Positions 25,655 to 33,695 of a stretch of 64,000 nt of DNA are shown in pieces. A program made the translations under genes and the position numbers. The notes below the pieces were generated by a model. That model was not told the origin of the DNA, made no database searches, and saw only the letters and a list, made by a program, of their open reading frames with translations. Numbering within the stretch: position 1 is the stretch's first letter; each line of letters opens with the position of its first letter. The stretch is from CAVQGZ01 sp942491665 (GTDB lineage Bacteria; Actinomycetota; Actinomycetes; Jiangellales; Jiangellaceae). The stretch covers positions 186,001 to 250,000 of the forward strand of contig CALOBR010000021.1 of the NCBI GenBank assembly GCA_942491665.1. Direction: 5' to 3'.

Positions 25655-27109
25655 GTGCCGTCCGTCGCTGAAGTGGCTCGTGCGCATTCTGCGCTCGACG
25701 AGGACGACGTCGCCTGGCTCGTCGCCCTCGTCGGCCAGTGGCACCTGCTGTCGGACCTGTCGTTCGCGGATCTGGTGCTGTGGCTGCCGACCATCGACGA
25801 GGACGGGTTCGTCGCCGGCGCGCAGATGCGCCCGACCACCGGTCCCACCTCCTACGCCGACGACATGGTCGGCACGAGGCTGCAACGCGGTAGGCGGCTG
25901 CTGGTCGACTCCGCGTTCGAGACCGGACGCATCCGTCGCGACTCCGACCCGGAGTGGTGGGACGCCATCCCGGTGCGCGTCGAGGCGATCCCGGTGGCAC
26001 GCGGTGGCCGGGTGATCGCCGTGATCGGCCGCAACACGAATCTGGTGGCGGCCCGCACGCCCAGTCGACTGGAGCTGGTGTACCTCGAAGCCGCCGGTCT
26101 GCTGGCCAGGATGATCGCCGACGGACGGTTTCCGCAGGAGGCCCAGCACTCGCCGGCCCGTCGCGGCGCCCCGCGGGTGGGGGACGGGCTGGTACGACTC
26201 GACGCCACCGGCACGGTGACCTTCGCCAGCCCGAACGCCGTCTCGGCCTACCGGCGCCTGGGTCTGGTCGGCGACCTGCTGGGCTCACCGCTCGGGGCCA
26301 CCACACGCTCGCTGCAGGCGCAGCCCGCAGAGGTGGACGAAGGCCTGGACGCGGTGCTCGCCGGCACCCGCCCACGGCAGGTGGAGGTGGACTCCGGCAA
26401 GGCGGTGCTGACCGTCCGCGTGATCCCGCTCGACCCGGGGGCAAGGAAGGAGGGCGCGATCGTGCTGGTGCGCGACGTAACCGACCTGCGGCGGCGTGAC
26501 CAACAGCTACTCACCAAGGACGCGACGATCCGCGAGATCCACCACCGGGTCAAGAACAACCTGCAGACGGTGGCCTCCCTGCTGCGGCTGCAGGCGCGCC
26601 GCGTCGGCGACCCGGCCGCGCGTGAGGCGCTGGAGGAGTCGGTGCGCCGTGTCGGGTCCATCGCCGTCGTGCACGAGATGCTCGCTGAGACCACCGACGA
26701 GGACGTCGACCTCGACGACGTGCTCGCCCGGCTGTCGTCCATGGTCGGTGAGGTGGCCCTCGCCGAGCACGCCATCGACGTCGCGCTCTCGGGTCGGGCC
26801 GGACGAGTGCCCGCCGCCGTCGCCACCCCGGTCGCCATGGCGGTCACCGAGCTTGTGCAGAACTCGTTGCAGCACGGGTTGGCCGACCGACCGGGAACCG
26901 TGCAGGTGACGGCGGCGCGGGACCAGGGCGACCTGGTGATCCTCGTGGAGGACGACGGGGTGGGACTGCCGACGGGGTTCGATGTCGACGCTACCGACAG
27001 CCTTGGCCTGCGCATCGTGACCACCATGGTGGCGGAGAAAGGCGGCTCGGTGGTCTTCGCCGGCTTGCACCCGGGGACGCGGGTGACGCTCAGGCTGCCC
27101 CTGTTGTGA
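25655..27109 (+). CDS. pdtaS: Sensor histidine kinase PdtaS
   Basis: A 484-residue soluble HWE/HisKA_2-type histidine kinase. An N-terminal GAF-like domain (about 1-150) and a PAS-like domain (about 170-280) precede the phosphoacceptor EIHHRVKNNLQTVASLLRLQ and a C-terminal ATPase domain with the N box AVTELVQNSLQHG and the G box VEDDGVGLPTGF. In M. tuberculosis PdtaS signals to the RNA-binding antiterminator PdtaR and responds to nitric oxide and copper. The adjacent whiB1 is the same neighbour as in M. tuberculosis (Rv3220c-Rv3219). No transmembrane segment is present. Confidence 0.9.
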   Translation: MPSVAEVARAHSALDEDDVAWLVALVGQWHLLSDLSFADLVLWLPTIDEDGFVAGAQMRPTTGPTSYADDMVGTRLQRGRRLLVDSAFETGRIRRDSDPEWWDAIPVRVEAIPVARGGRVIAVIGRNTNLVAARTPSRLELVYLEAAGLLARMIADGRFPQEAQHSPARRGAPRVGDGLVRLDATGTVTFASPNAVSAYRRLGLVGDLLGSPLGATTRSLQAQPAEVDEGLDAVLAGTRPRQVEVDSGKAVLTVRVIPLDPGARKEGAIVLVRDVTDLRRRDQQLLTKDATIREIHHRVKNNLQTVASLLRLQARRVGDPAAREALEESVRRVGSIAVVHEMLAETTDEDVDLDDVLARLSSMVGEVALAEHAIDVALSGRAGRVPAAVATPVAMAVTELVQNSLQHGLADRPGTVQVTAARDQGDLVILVEDDGVGLPTGFDVDATDSLGLRIVTTMVAEKGGSVVFAGLHPGTRVTLRLPLL

Positions 27110-27141
27110 GGCGGGCCAGGGTGACGGGTGTGCGGCGACCT

Positions 27142-27402
27142 TCAGGCGCGGGTGGCGCGTGAACGGGCGGCGCGTGCGTTGCGCCGACGAAGGGCCCGAC
27201 GCTCGTCCTCGCTCAGTCCTCCCCAGACGCCTGCGTCCTGGCCGGAGTCCAGGGCCCACTGCAGGCAGGCCTCCCGCACGTCGCATCGCATGCAGACGGC
27301 CTTGGCCTCCTCGATCTGGAGGAGGGCCGGGCCCGTGTTGCCGATGGGGAAGAAGAGCTCAGGGTCTTCGTCCCGGCAGGCAGCGCGGTGGCGCCAGTCC
27401 AT
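27142..27402 (-). CDS. whiB1: WhiB-family transcriptional regulator WhiB1
   Basis: An 86-residue WhiB protein that binds a [4Fe-4S] cluster sensitive to nitric oxide. Cys9, Cys37, Cys40 and Cys46 are in place, followed by the GVWGG turn and a basic Arg-rich C-terminus for DNA contact. FFPIGNTGPALLQIEEAK is WhiB1-type. The ATG at 27402 has an AAGGAG site nine bases upstream. It is convergent with pdtaS. Upstream lie a 10-bp hairpin and a CRP-like palindrome overlapping the promoter; WhiB1 is essential and cAMP-CRP-controlled in M. tuberculosis. Confidence 0.92.
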   Translation of the reverse strand: MDWRHRAACRDEDPELFFPIGNTGPALLQIEEAKAVCMRCDVREACLQWALDSGQDAGVWGGLSEDERRALRRRNARAARSRATRA

Positions 27403-27430
27403 GGCTGCGAACTCCTTACAGGCAGATGTG

Positions 27431-27456
27431 TCGCCGACTCGGGCAGGAGTCGGCGA
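27431..27456 (-). promoter_or_regulatory. Stem-loop in the whiB1 5' leader
   Basis: TCGCCGACTC (27431-27440) and GAGTCGGCGA (27447-27456) form a perfect 10-bp stem with a 6-base loop. It lies 28 bases before the whiB1 start and just after the presumed transcription start, so it would be at or near the 5' end of the mRNA. It may stabilise the transcript or affect translation. Confidence 0.55.
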
Positions 27457-27467
27457 GCGAGAGCACC

Positions 27468-27489
27468 AGTGTATGTGAATCCCTTCACG
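27468..27489 (-). promoter_or_regulatory. whiB1 promoter -10 box and overlapping CRP-type operator
   Basis: On the minus strand the -10 box TACACT is at 27473-27468. Directly upstream, 27474-27489 reads TGTGAATCCCTTCACG on the plus strand, a near-perfect match to the CRP consensus TGTGA-N6-TCACA. The operator covers the -13 to -28 region, a position expected to block RNA polymerase. M. tuberculosis whiB1 also has CRP sites, one repressing. Confidence 0.65.
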
Positions 27490-27527
27490 AATGGCACTCC
27501 TAGCGCCAGAAGTCGCCTACGCCACGC

Positions 27528-28451
27528 TCAGACCAGCACCCGCAGGGCGTCCGGGACGGCCCGGCAGTGCATGCGCGTGGTCTCGCCGAGGTAGTCCCCG
27601 TCCACCTGGATGGGCATCGGTTGCTGCGCGTGAAGGGTGATCCACGGCAGGTCGTGGCGGTGCACGATGTCGTGGCCCCGGGGGCCCTGGCGGCCGGCGA
27701 CGATCTCGGTCGCGTGCTTGAGTGTGCTGAGCAGGCCGAACGAGGTCGCCCCCACCAGGTCGAGCCCGGCGTCGAACGACGACCGCGGCGCGGTGAGGAT
27801 GCTCATACGACCCATGTACGTCCAGGGTGAGCTGTTGGTGACCAGGGCCAGGAACAGCTCAGGTAGGTGCTCGCCGCCGGGCAGCTCGCCGGAGATGAGC
27901 GGGGTGCGTCGCTCCTGCTTGAAGTACGCGCGCACCGCCGATCGCACGTAGAGCCCGGGCGTGGCCCGCTTGCCGCGGTGCCGTGCGTTCTCCACGGCGT
28001 GGACCGTGTCGGCGTCGAACCCCAGGCCGCTGTTGAACGTGTACCAGCGCTCGTCAGCCTGACCGAGCCCGACGCGGCGGGTGCGCACCGGCGTCTGGAG
28101 CGCCCGGATCAGCCGGCCGGCCGCCTCCAGCGGGTCGCGCGGCAGGCCGAGGTTGCGCGCGAAGACGTTGGCGCTGCCGCCCGGCAGTACGCCCAGCATC
28201 GGCACCTCGGGGCCGGGACCGGCGCTGAGCAGCCCGTTGACCACCTCGTTGATCGTCCCGTCGCCGCCGTAGGCCACGACGGCGTCGACCCCGTCGAGCC
28301 GGGCCGCCTCGGCGAGCTCGGCGGCGTGGTTGCGGTGGGTGGTCGAGGCGATCGTGACCTCGGCGGCGCCGGCAAGCGCGGACAGCAGCACGTCACGCGT
28401 ACGCCGGCTGGTCGAGGTCGCGTTCGGGTTGACCACGACCAGGGTGCGCAC
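27528..28451 (-). CDS. Diacylglycerol/lipid kinase (YegS/DgkB family)
   Basis: A 307-residue lipid kinase. The nucleotide-binding motif YGGDGTINEVVNGLL is near residue 65 and GVLPGGSANVFARNLGLPRD follows; FNSGLGFDADTVHAVE and the C-terminal QVDGDYLG also fit. It likely phosphorylates diacylglycerol or a related lipid for phospholipid recycling. The GTG at 28451 (VRTLVVVNPNA) gives the normal family start. A TACGCT box lies eight bases upstream. It is divergent from a small membrane-protein gene. The 125 bases between it and whiB1 hold the whiB1 promoter. Confidence 0.87.
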   Translation of the reverse strand: MRTLVVVNPNATSTSRRTRDVLLSALAGAAEVTIASTTHRNHAAELAEAARLDGVDAVVAYGGDGTINEVVNGLLSAGPGPEVPMLGVLPGGSANVFARNLGLPRDPLEAAGRLIRALQTPVRTRRVGLGQADERWYTFNSGLGFDADTVHAVENARHRGKRATPGLYVRSAVRAYFKQERRTPLISGELPGGEHLPELFLALVTNSSPWTYMGRMSILTAPRSSFDAGLDLVGATSFGLLSTLKHATEIVAGRQGPRGHDIVHRHDLPWITLHAQQPMPIQVDGDYLGETTRMHCRAVPDALRVLV

Positions 28452-28483
28452 GATGCAGCAGCGTAACGACCTGTGGGGCGACC

Positions 28484-28489
28484 TAGGCT
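28484..28489 (+). promoter_or_regulatory. -10 box (TAGGCT), leaderless arrangement
   Basis: TAGGCT is followed by GGCGAC and then the GTG at 28496 of the small membrane-protein gene. Six-base spacing again suggests a leaderless transcript. Confidence 0.5.
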
Positions 28490-28495
28490 GGCGAC

Positions 28496-28888
28496 GTGGG
28501 CGACGACGTCGAGCGCTACCGGCAGGTGGCGGCGGTTCTGGGGGCGCAGACGGCGCTGACGCTGGGTGTCGCCATCTGGCAGCTCGTCGGGCTCTCCCGT
28601 GGGGACGCCGCGCGGCCCGAGGTGGCGTGGGGGTCGTCCACGTACTTCTTGCTGGTCGCCGTGGTCGTCGGGGCACTTGCGTACTTCGCGTGGCGGGGAG
28701 CTCGCTGGATCTACGGACCCGCGGTCTTCCTTCAGGTGCTGTGCCTGCCGTTGGCGGCCAGCATGGGCACCGAGGGGTTCTGGGTCGGTGCGGTGGCCCT
28801 CGGCGCGCTGGCCGTGGCCGGCCTCGTGCTGCTCGTCAGCGAGGCCGGGCGAGACGCCTACGGTCGAACGGGGCTCGGTGGCGGCTGA
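28496..28888 (+). CDS. Hypothetical four-helix membrane protein
   Basis: I do not recognise a family. The 130-residue product has four hydrophobic helices at about residues 10-31, 48-67, 71-91 and 95-113, short loops and no obvious functional residues. A conserved-looking FAWRGARWIYGPAVFLQVLC segment resembles small actinobacterial membrane proteins found near regulators. The start is supported by the -10 box six bases upstream. Its 3' end overlaps the sigF gene by 31 bases in antisense. Confidence 0.6.
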   Translation: MGDDVERYRQVAAVLGAQTALTLGVAIWQLVGLSRGDAARPEVAWGSSTYFLLVAVVVGALAYFAWRGARWIYGPAVFLQVLCLPLAASMGTEGFWVGAVALGALAVAGLVLLVSEAGRDAYGRTGLGGG

Positions 28889-29673
28889 ACGGGGCTCTCG
28901 GCTGCCTGCAGGCCCTCGTTGAGCTGGGTCAGGGTCCTCGACAGCAGACGCGACACGTGCATCTGCGAGATCCCCACCTGTGCCGCGATCTGGCTCTGGG
29001 ACTTCTCCTCGAAGAACCGCAGCATCAAGATGGTGCGCTCGCGCTCGTCCAGCGCCTCGATGAGGGGACGAAGCGCCAGCCGCTCGTCGATGCGCTCCAG
29101 GGCTTCGTCCACTGAGCCCAGGGTCTCGGCGGTGGGGCGGCCATCCCGCGTGGTGGCGTCAAGCGGTACCGCGGAGAAGGCGTCGGCCGCTTCCAGCGCC
29201 TCGACGACACGGTGTCGGTCGGCGCCCAGATGATCGGCGATCTCGCTCGGCCGGGGGGATCGACCGAGCTCGGTGGTCAGCTGCTCGACAGCCGGCGGGA
29301 TCTGCACGGCGAGCTCACGCAGCCCGCGGGGCACGTGCACCGCCCAGGCGGTGTCGCGAAAGTGCCGTCGGATCTCCCCGCGAATCGTGGGCGTGGCGAA
29401 GCTGGAGAACTCCACCGGCCGGCTCGGGTCGAAGCGGTCGATCGATTTGAGCAGTCCGAGCATCGCGACCTGCGCCAGGTCGTCGTCGGGCTGTCCTCGC
29501 CGGCTGAAGCGGCGCGCGATGCTGTGGGCCAGGCCGGCGTGCATCTCGACCAGCTCCCCCCGCAGGTGCTGGCGGCGCGGGTCACCTTCGTCCAGAGCGG
29601 CGAGCTCGTCGAACAGGGCGCGGCTGCGTTCCCGCAGTGGCTGCTGCGGGTCGTCGCCGTGCCCGGACGTCAC
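28858..29673 (-). CDS. sigF: RNA polymerase sigma factor, SigB/SigF group
   Basis: A 271-residue group 3 sigma factor of the SigB/SigF/WhiG type that directs general stress genes. Region 2 (DDLAQVAMLGLLKSIDRFDP and FSSFATPTIRGEIRRHFRD), region 3 (PRGLRELAVQIP) and region 4 (KSQSQIAAQVGISQMHVSRL) are all present. The GTG at 29673 overlaps the rsbW stop by four bases, so sigma factor and antagonist are coupled. A Pro-rich tail (PVQPPPSPVRP) ends the protein. It is the last gene of an operon that begins with sodN. Confidence 0.88.
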   Translation of the reverse strand: MTSGHGDDPQQPLRERSRALFDELAALDEGDPRRQHLRGELVEMHAGLAHSIARRFSRRGQPDDDLAQVAMLGLLKSIDRFDPSRPVEFSSFATPTIRGEIRRHFRDTAWAVHVPRGLRELAVQIPPAVEQLTTELGRSPRPSEIADHLGADRHRVVEALEAADAFSAVPLDATTRDGRPTAETLGSVDEALERIDERLALRPLIEALDERERTILMLRFFEEKSQSQIAAQVGISQMHVSRLLSRTLTQLNEGLQAAESPVQPPPSPVRP

Positions 29674-30104
29674 GTGCCGGTCGACCCCCGTGCCCCGTCA
29701 GGCACGACCGGGTCGGTACCGGCCATGAACTCCAGCCGGATGCTCGTTCGTCCGTCGACCCGCTCGGTGGCGACGCCGTCAGCCAGCGCGCTGAGCACGG
29801 TCCACGCGAAGGAGTCGGGTGCTGCGGGCATCGGCGCGCCGGACGTGGCCGTCGACAGCTCGACGACCAGGCCGGCCTCGGCCACCTGCACGACCAGGTC
29901 GAGCGTGGCACCCGGGGTCGCGTCGGGCAGAAGGACGGCACACGCCTCCGAGACGGCCAACCGCAGGTCTTCGACGTGGTCGAGGTCGAGGTCGAGACGG
30001 GTGGCGATGCCGGCCGCAAGGCTGCGCGCAACCCCGACGTAGGCAGTGCTCGCCGGTATGGCCAGGCGCACGACGTCGTCGACGCCCATCGCGGCGACGG
30101 TCAT
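29670..30104 (-). CDS. Anti-sigma factor, RsbW/UsfX-like ATP-binding kinase
   Basis: A 144-residue GHKL/HATPase domain protein expected to bind and silence the sigma factor encoded next. The N-box region reads EDLRLAVSEACAVLLPD; the usual Asn after EA is missing, as in the actinobacterial UsfX group. The ATG at 30104 has a GGAGG site and overlaps the stop of the GNAT gene (ATGA); its own stop overlaps sigF. No anti-anti-sigma (STAS) gene is present in the window, so the partner switch must be elsewhere. Confidence 0.8.
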   Translation of the reverse strand: MTVAAMGVDDVVRLAIPASTAYVGVARSLAAGIATRLDLDLDHVEDLRLAVSEACAVLLPDATPGATLDLVVQVAEAGLVVELSTATSGAPMPAAPDSFAWTVLSALADGVATERVDGRTSIRLEFMAGTDPVVPDGARGSTGT

Positions 30105-30580
30105 GTCGCCTCCCCTCCCAGGGCCTCCAGCGCCGGGCCGTCCAGGCGCTGCACCGTCCACTCCGACATAGGCGTGGCCCCAATCGAGTTGTAGAACGCA
30201 AGCGCCGGGTCGTTCCAGTCCAGCACCCACCACTCCAGGCGACGGTACCCGCGACGCCCACACTCCGCGGCAAGCTCGGCGAGCAGCGCGCGGGCGACCC
30301 CACGACCACGGTGCGCGGGCCGCACGTAGAGGTCTTCCAGCCAGATACCGTGCCGCCCCGTCCATGTGGAGTACGTCACGTACCAGAGGGCGAACGCGTT
30401 GAGCCCGTCGGCGCCGGGCACGACGTGGCAGAAGACGGAAGGGGTGTCCCCGAAGAGAGCCGCCGCCAGGTCAGCCGGTGTCGACGCCACCGCGTCGGCG
30501 GCTCGCTCGTACTCCGCCAGCTCGACGACCATCCGGTGGATGTCGGCCTCGTCACCAGGACGGGCCGCCCGGACGGTCAT
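30101..30580 (-). CDS. GNAT-family N-acetyltransferase (diamine acetyltransferase-like)
   Basis: A 159-residue GNAT protein. The acetyl-CoA-binding motif A reads RPAHRGRGVARALLAELA, preceded by the GIWLEDLYV strand; ELAEYERAADAV near the start and WNDPALAFYNSIGA near the end are typical of the spermidine/diamine acetyltransferase branch. The true acceptor is unknown. It overlaps the sodN stop and the rsbW start by four bases each, tying it into the sodN-GNAT-rsbW-sigF operon. Confidence 0.85.
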   Translation of the reverse strand: MTVRAARPGDEADIHRMVVELAEYERAADAVASTPADLAAALFGDTPSVFCHVVPGADGLNAFALWYVTYSTWTGRHGIWLEDLYVRPAHRGRGVARALLAELAAECGRRGYRRLEWWVLDWNDPALAFYNSIGATPMSEWTVQRLDGPALEALGGEAT

Positions 30581-30990
30581 GCCTTCTTGGTCTCCCAGAA
30601 GATGTCGGCGATGGCGTCGATCTTGGCCAGCAGGTCATCGGCCACGGCGGTGTCGAGGCTTCCCTTGGTGCCGGCGGCCCCGGCGAGCTTGGTGGCCTCG
30701 TTGAACAGCTCGTGCAGCTGGGGGTAGGCCTCGAAGTGCGGCGGCTTGAAGTAGTCGGTCCACAGCACCCACAGGTGCTCCTTGACCATGTGGGAGCGCT
30801 GCTCCTTGATCTCGACCGCGCGAGCACGGAAGATCGGGTCGTCGGAAGCGGCGTACTTCTCCATACATGCCTTGACCGACTGTGCCTCGATTCGGGCCTG
30901 GGCGGGGTCGTACACGCCGCACGGCAGGTCACAATGCGCGTGCACGTCGACGACAGGGACAACGGCTGAGGTGAGGAGGCTTCGAAGCAT
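30577..30990 (-). CDS. sodN: Superoxide dismutase [Ni]
   Basis: Nickel superoxide dismutase, 137 residues. The mature enzyme begins at the nickel-hook sequence HCDLPCGVYDP (residues 19-29; His1, Cys2 and Cys6 bind Ni). The first 18 residues are a propeptide that must be cut just before the His. The ending HLWVLWTDYFKPPHFEAYPQ and IFWETKKA is almost the S. coelicolor sequence, whose propeptide is 14 residues. The ATG at 30990 lies in the same CATG as the start of sodX on the other strand. There is no ribosome-binding site; a TAGGCT -10 box ends six bases upstream, so the message is probably leaderless. Confidence 0.95.
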   Translation of the reverse strand: MLRSLLTSAVVPVVDVHAHCDLPCGVYDPAQARIEAQSVKACMEKYAASDDPIFRARAVEIKEQRSHMVKEHLWVLWTDYFKPPHFEAYPQLHELFNEATKLAGAAGTKGSLDTAVADDLLAKIDAIADIFWETKKA

Positions 30991-31002
30991 GCTTCGAGCC
31001 TA
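30982..31002. promoter_or_regulatory. sodN/sodX shared start palindrome and sodN -10 box
   Basis: TCGAAGCATGCTTCGA at 30982-30997 is a perfect 16-bp palindrome whose central CATG holds the ATG of sodX (plus strand, 30989) and of sodN (minus strand, 30990). The sodN -10 box TAGGCT occupies 31002-30997 on the minus strand. A protein bound to the palindrome would cover both start sites. The sodX ribosome-binding site (GAGGAGG) lies just left of it, at about 30973-30979. Confidence 0.6.
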
Positions 31003-31396
31003 TCGCGGCCGCTTGCGCCGTGCCCGGCCAGCAGTCGATCCCTCGGACGCTCACCCGATCGGAGCCGCAGCCGGCGTCGCGGGCTGGTTCGTCGCCCGGG
31101 TGCGGGGCCACTCCATGCGCCCGACGCTCACCGACGGCGACCTGCTGCTTGTGGCCCGGTCACGTCCGGTGACCCCGGGCTGCCTGGTGGTGGTGCGACT
31201 ACCGGATGCCACGGTCGCGGTGAAGCGGGCGACGCACCTGGAGCCGACCGGTTGGTGGGTCGAGCGGGACAACCCGCGCGCCGGCGTCGACTCGTGGACC
31301 CTCGGTCCGGTCCCGCATGACGACGTGCTCGGCGTGGTCGTGCTGCGTGGCTGGCCCCGACCGACCCGGACGGCCCAGTCCTCCCCGCGTCGCTGA
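30989..31396 (+). CDS. sodX: Nickel-type superoxide dismutase maturation protease (S26)
   Basis: A 135-residue signal-peptidase-I-like (S26) protease that removes the SodN propeptide. The catalytic Ser is in GHSMRPTL and the Lys in VAVKRATHL; DGDLLLVARSRPVTPG and VERDNP are typical. There is no clear transmembrane anchor, consistent with a cytoplasmic enzyme acting on a cytoplasmic substrate. I chose the ATG at 30989 because a GAGGAGG site lies about ten bases upstream; an upstream in-frame ATG at 30782 would be antisense to sodN. Divergent sodN-sodX pairing is a common arrangement. Confidence 0.9.
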   Translation: MLRAYRGRLRRARPAVDPSDAHPIGAAAGVAGWFVARVRGHSMRPTLTDGDLLLVARSRPVTPGCLVVVRLPDATVAVKRATHLEPTGWWVERDNPRAGVDSWTLGPVPHDDVLGVVVLRGWPRPTRTAQSSPRR

Positions 31397-31488
31397 GCGT
31401 CGCTGTGGCAGGTGGGGCGGCAGGGCTCGAAGTGTCGCTCGCTCGGCGCTGTGCGACCATGACGGGCTGACCCTCCACTAGGAGCACG

Positions 31489-32688
<1,200 letters not shown>

Positions 32689-32707
32689 CTGCAGGCGGAG
32701 TCGTCGG

Positions 32708-33604
32708 TCAGACGTCGCCGACGATCTCGAAGGTGTCGATACTGCCCTCGGACACGCCCCAGAACTCGAGGATCTCGTCGTAGTCACCGCTGTCGTACAC
32801 GGCCTGGAGCCCCTCAAGCAGCGCCGCGGCGAGCTCGGGGTCAGCGACCGCCCAGCCGTACGGGGCCGGGTCGTAGGCCGCACCCACCGTGCTGAGCCGA
32901 TCGGTGGTGATGGAGCTGGCGGTGGCTTGCGAGCCACTGGACTGAGACACGGCCCACTCCACCGCGGGAGCGTCGGCGACGAAGGCGTCGGCAACGCCGG
33001 CCAGCACCGCCGACGTCGCTTCGTCCTGGCGCTCGAAGGCCACGACCTCGATCGGGTCGTTGCCGGCGTCCTGGCAGGCCGCCGATCGCGCGGCGACGTC
33101 ATCGGCCTGGACCGTGCCCGTCTGGACGGCCACGCGGGCACCGCAGGCATCGTTGGGAGTCACGCCGGTGGTGTTCGGCTCACGCACCCCCCACTGAGTG
33201 CCGGTGGCGAAGAAGGTGACGAAGCCGACCTCGGCGGCCCGCTCGGGGGTCACGGTGATGGACGAGGCGGCCAGGTCGACCTCGCCACCGGGGACCTTGC
33301 GCAGCACCTGGTCGAACGGGGCGTCGAACCACTCGACGTCGAGACCGAGCTCGTCGGCGACGGCGACGACCAGGTCGACCTCGAAGCCGGTGAGCTCGCC
33401 CCGCTGGACCGACTGGAACTCCACCGGGGCGCGCAGCTGCGCGGGCGGGAACGTCGGGTCGGTCGCCACGACGAGGGTGCCCACCTCGGCGACGGAGGCC
33501 GGGACGATGCTGGCAACCTCGTCGTCGTCACCGGCAGTGGAGCACCCGGACAGAGTCAGGGCCGCTACAGCCGGGAGCACGATCCATCCGCGCGTTCTCG
33601 CCAT
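32708..33604 (-). CDS. Polar amino acid ABC transporter substrate-binding lipoprotein (family 3)
   Basis: A 298-residue exported lipoprotein with lipobox LSGC (Cys near residue 21), then family-3 binding-protein sequence: LVVATDPTFPPAQL, GFEVDLVVAVADELGL and KVPGGEVDLAASSITVTPER. These bind polar amino acids or related compounds. No permease or ATPase gene is adjacent, so it is an orphan whose transporter lies elsewhere or is shared. The start ATG at 33604 fits the signal peptide. Divergent from the MDR dehydrogenase gene. Confidence 0.87.
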   Translation of the reverse strand: MARTRGWIVLPAVAALTLSGCSTAGDDDEVASIVPASVAEVGTLVVATDPTFPPAQLRAPVEFQSVQRGELTGFEVDLVVAVADELGLDVEWFDAPFDQVLRKVPGGEVDLAASSITVTPERAAEVGFVTFFATGTQWGVREPNTTGVTPNDACGARVAVQTGTVQADDVAARSAACQDAGNDPIEVVAFERQDEATSAVLAGVADAFVADAPAVEWAVSQSSGSQATASSITTDRLSTVGAAYDPAPYGWAVADPELAAALLEGLQAVYDSGDYDEILEFWGVSEGSIDTFEIVGDV

Positions 33605-33682
33605 GGTGCGATCTTCCCCCTACTCGGGTGTTCGAGGGTGCCGTTTACCGCAATCCGGGCAGAACGTCGTGCCTGCCCCGTC

Positions 33683-33688
33683 TAGGTT
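33683..33688 (+). promoter_or_regulatory. -10 box (TAGGTT) of the MDR dehydrogenase gene
   Basis: TAGGTT is followed by seven bases and then the ATG at 33696, so the transcript would start within a base or two of the start codon. No ribosome-binding site intervenes. Confidence 0.45.
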
Positions 33689-33695
33689 GGGACGC

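Noticed and set aside
25619..26444. N-terminal extension of the acetolactate-synthase-like protein to 846 residues
   Set aside because: The extra sequence is Arg/Pro-rich and antisense to pdtaS; the family start matches the GTG at 25610.
27431..27456. Hairpin upstream of whiB1 as terminator of the lipid-kinase gene
   Set aside because: It lies downstream of the whiB1 -10 box and close to the whiB1 ribosome-binding site, so a leader role fits better; termination of upstream transcription is possible but unproved.
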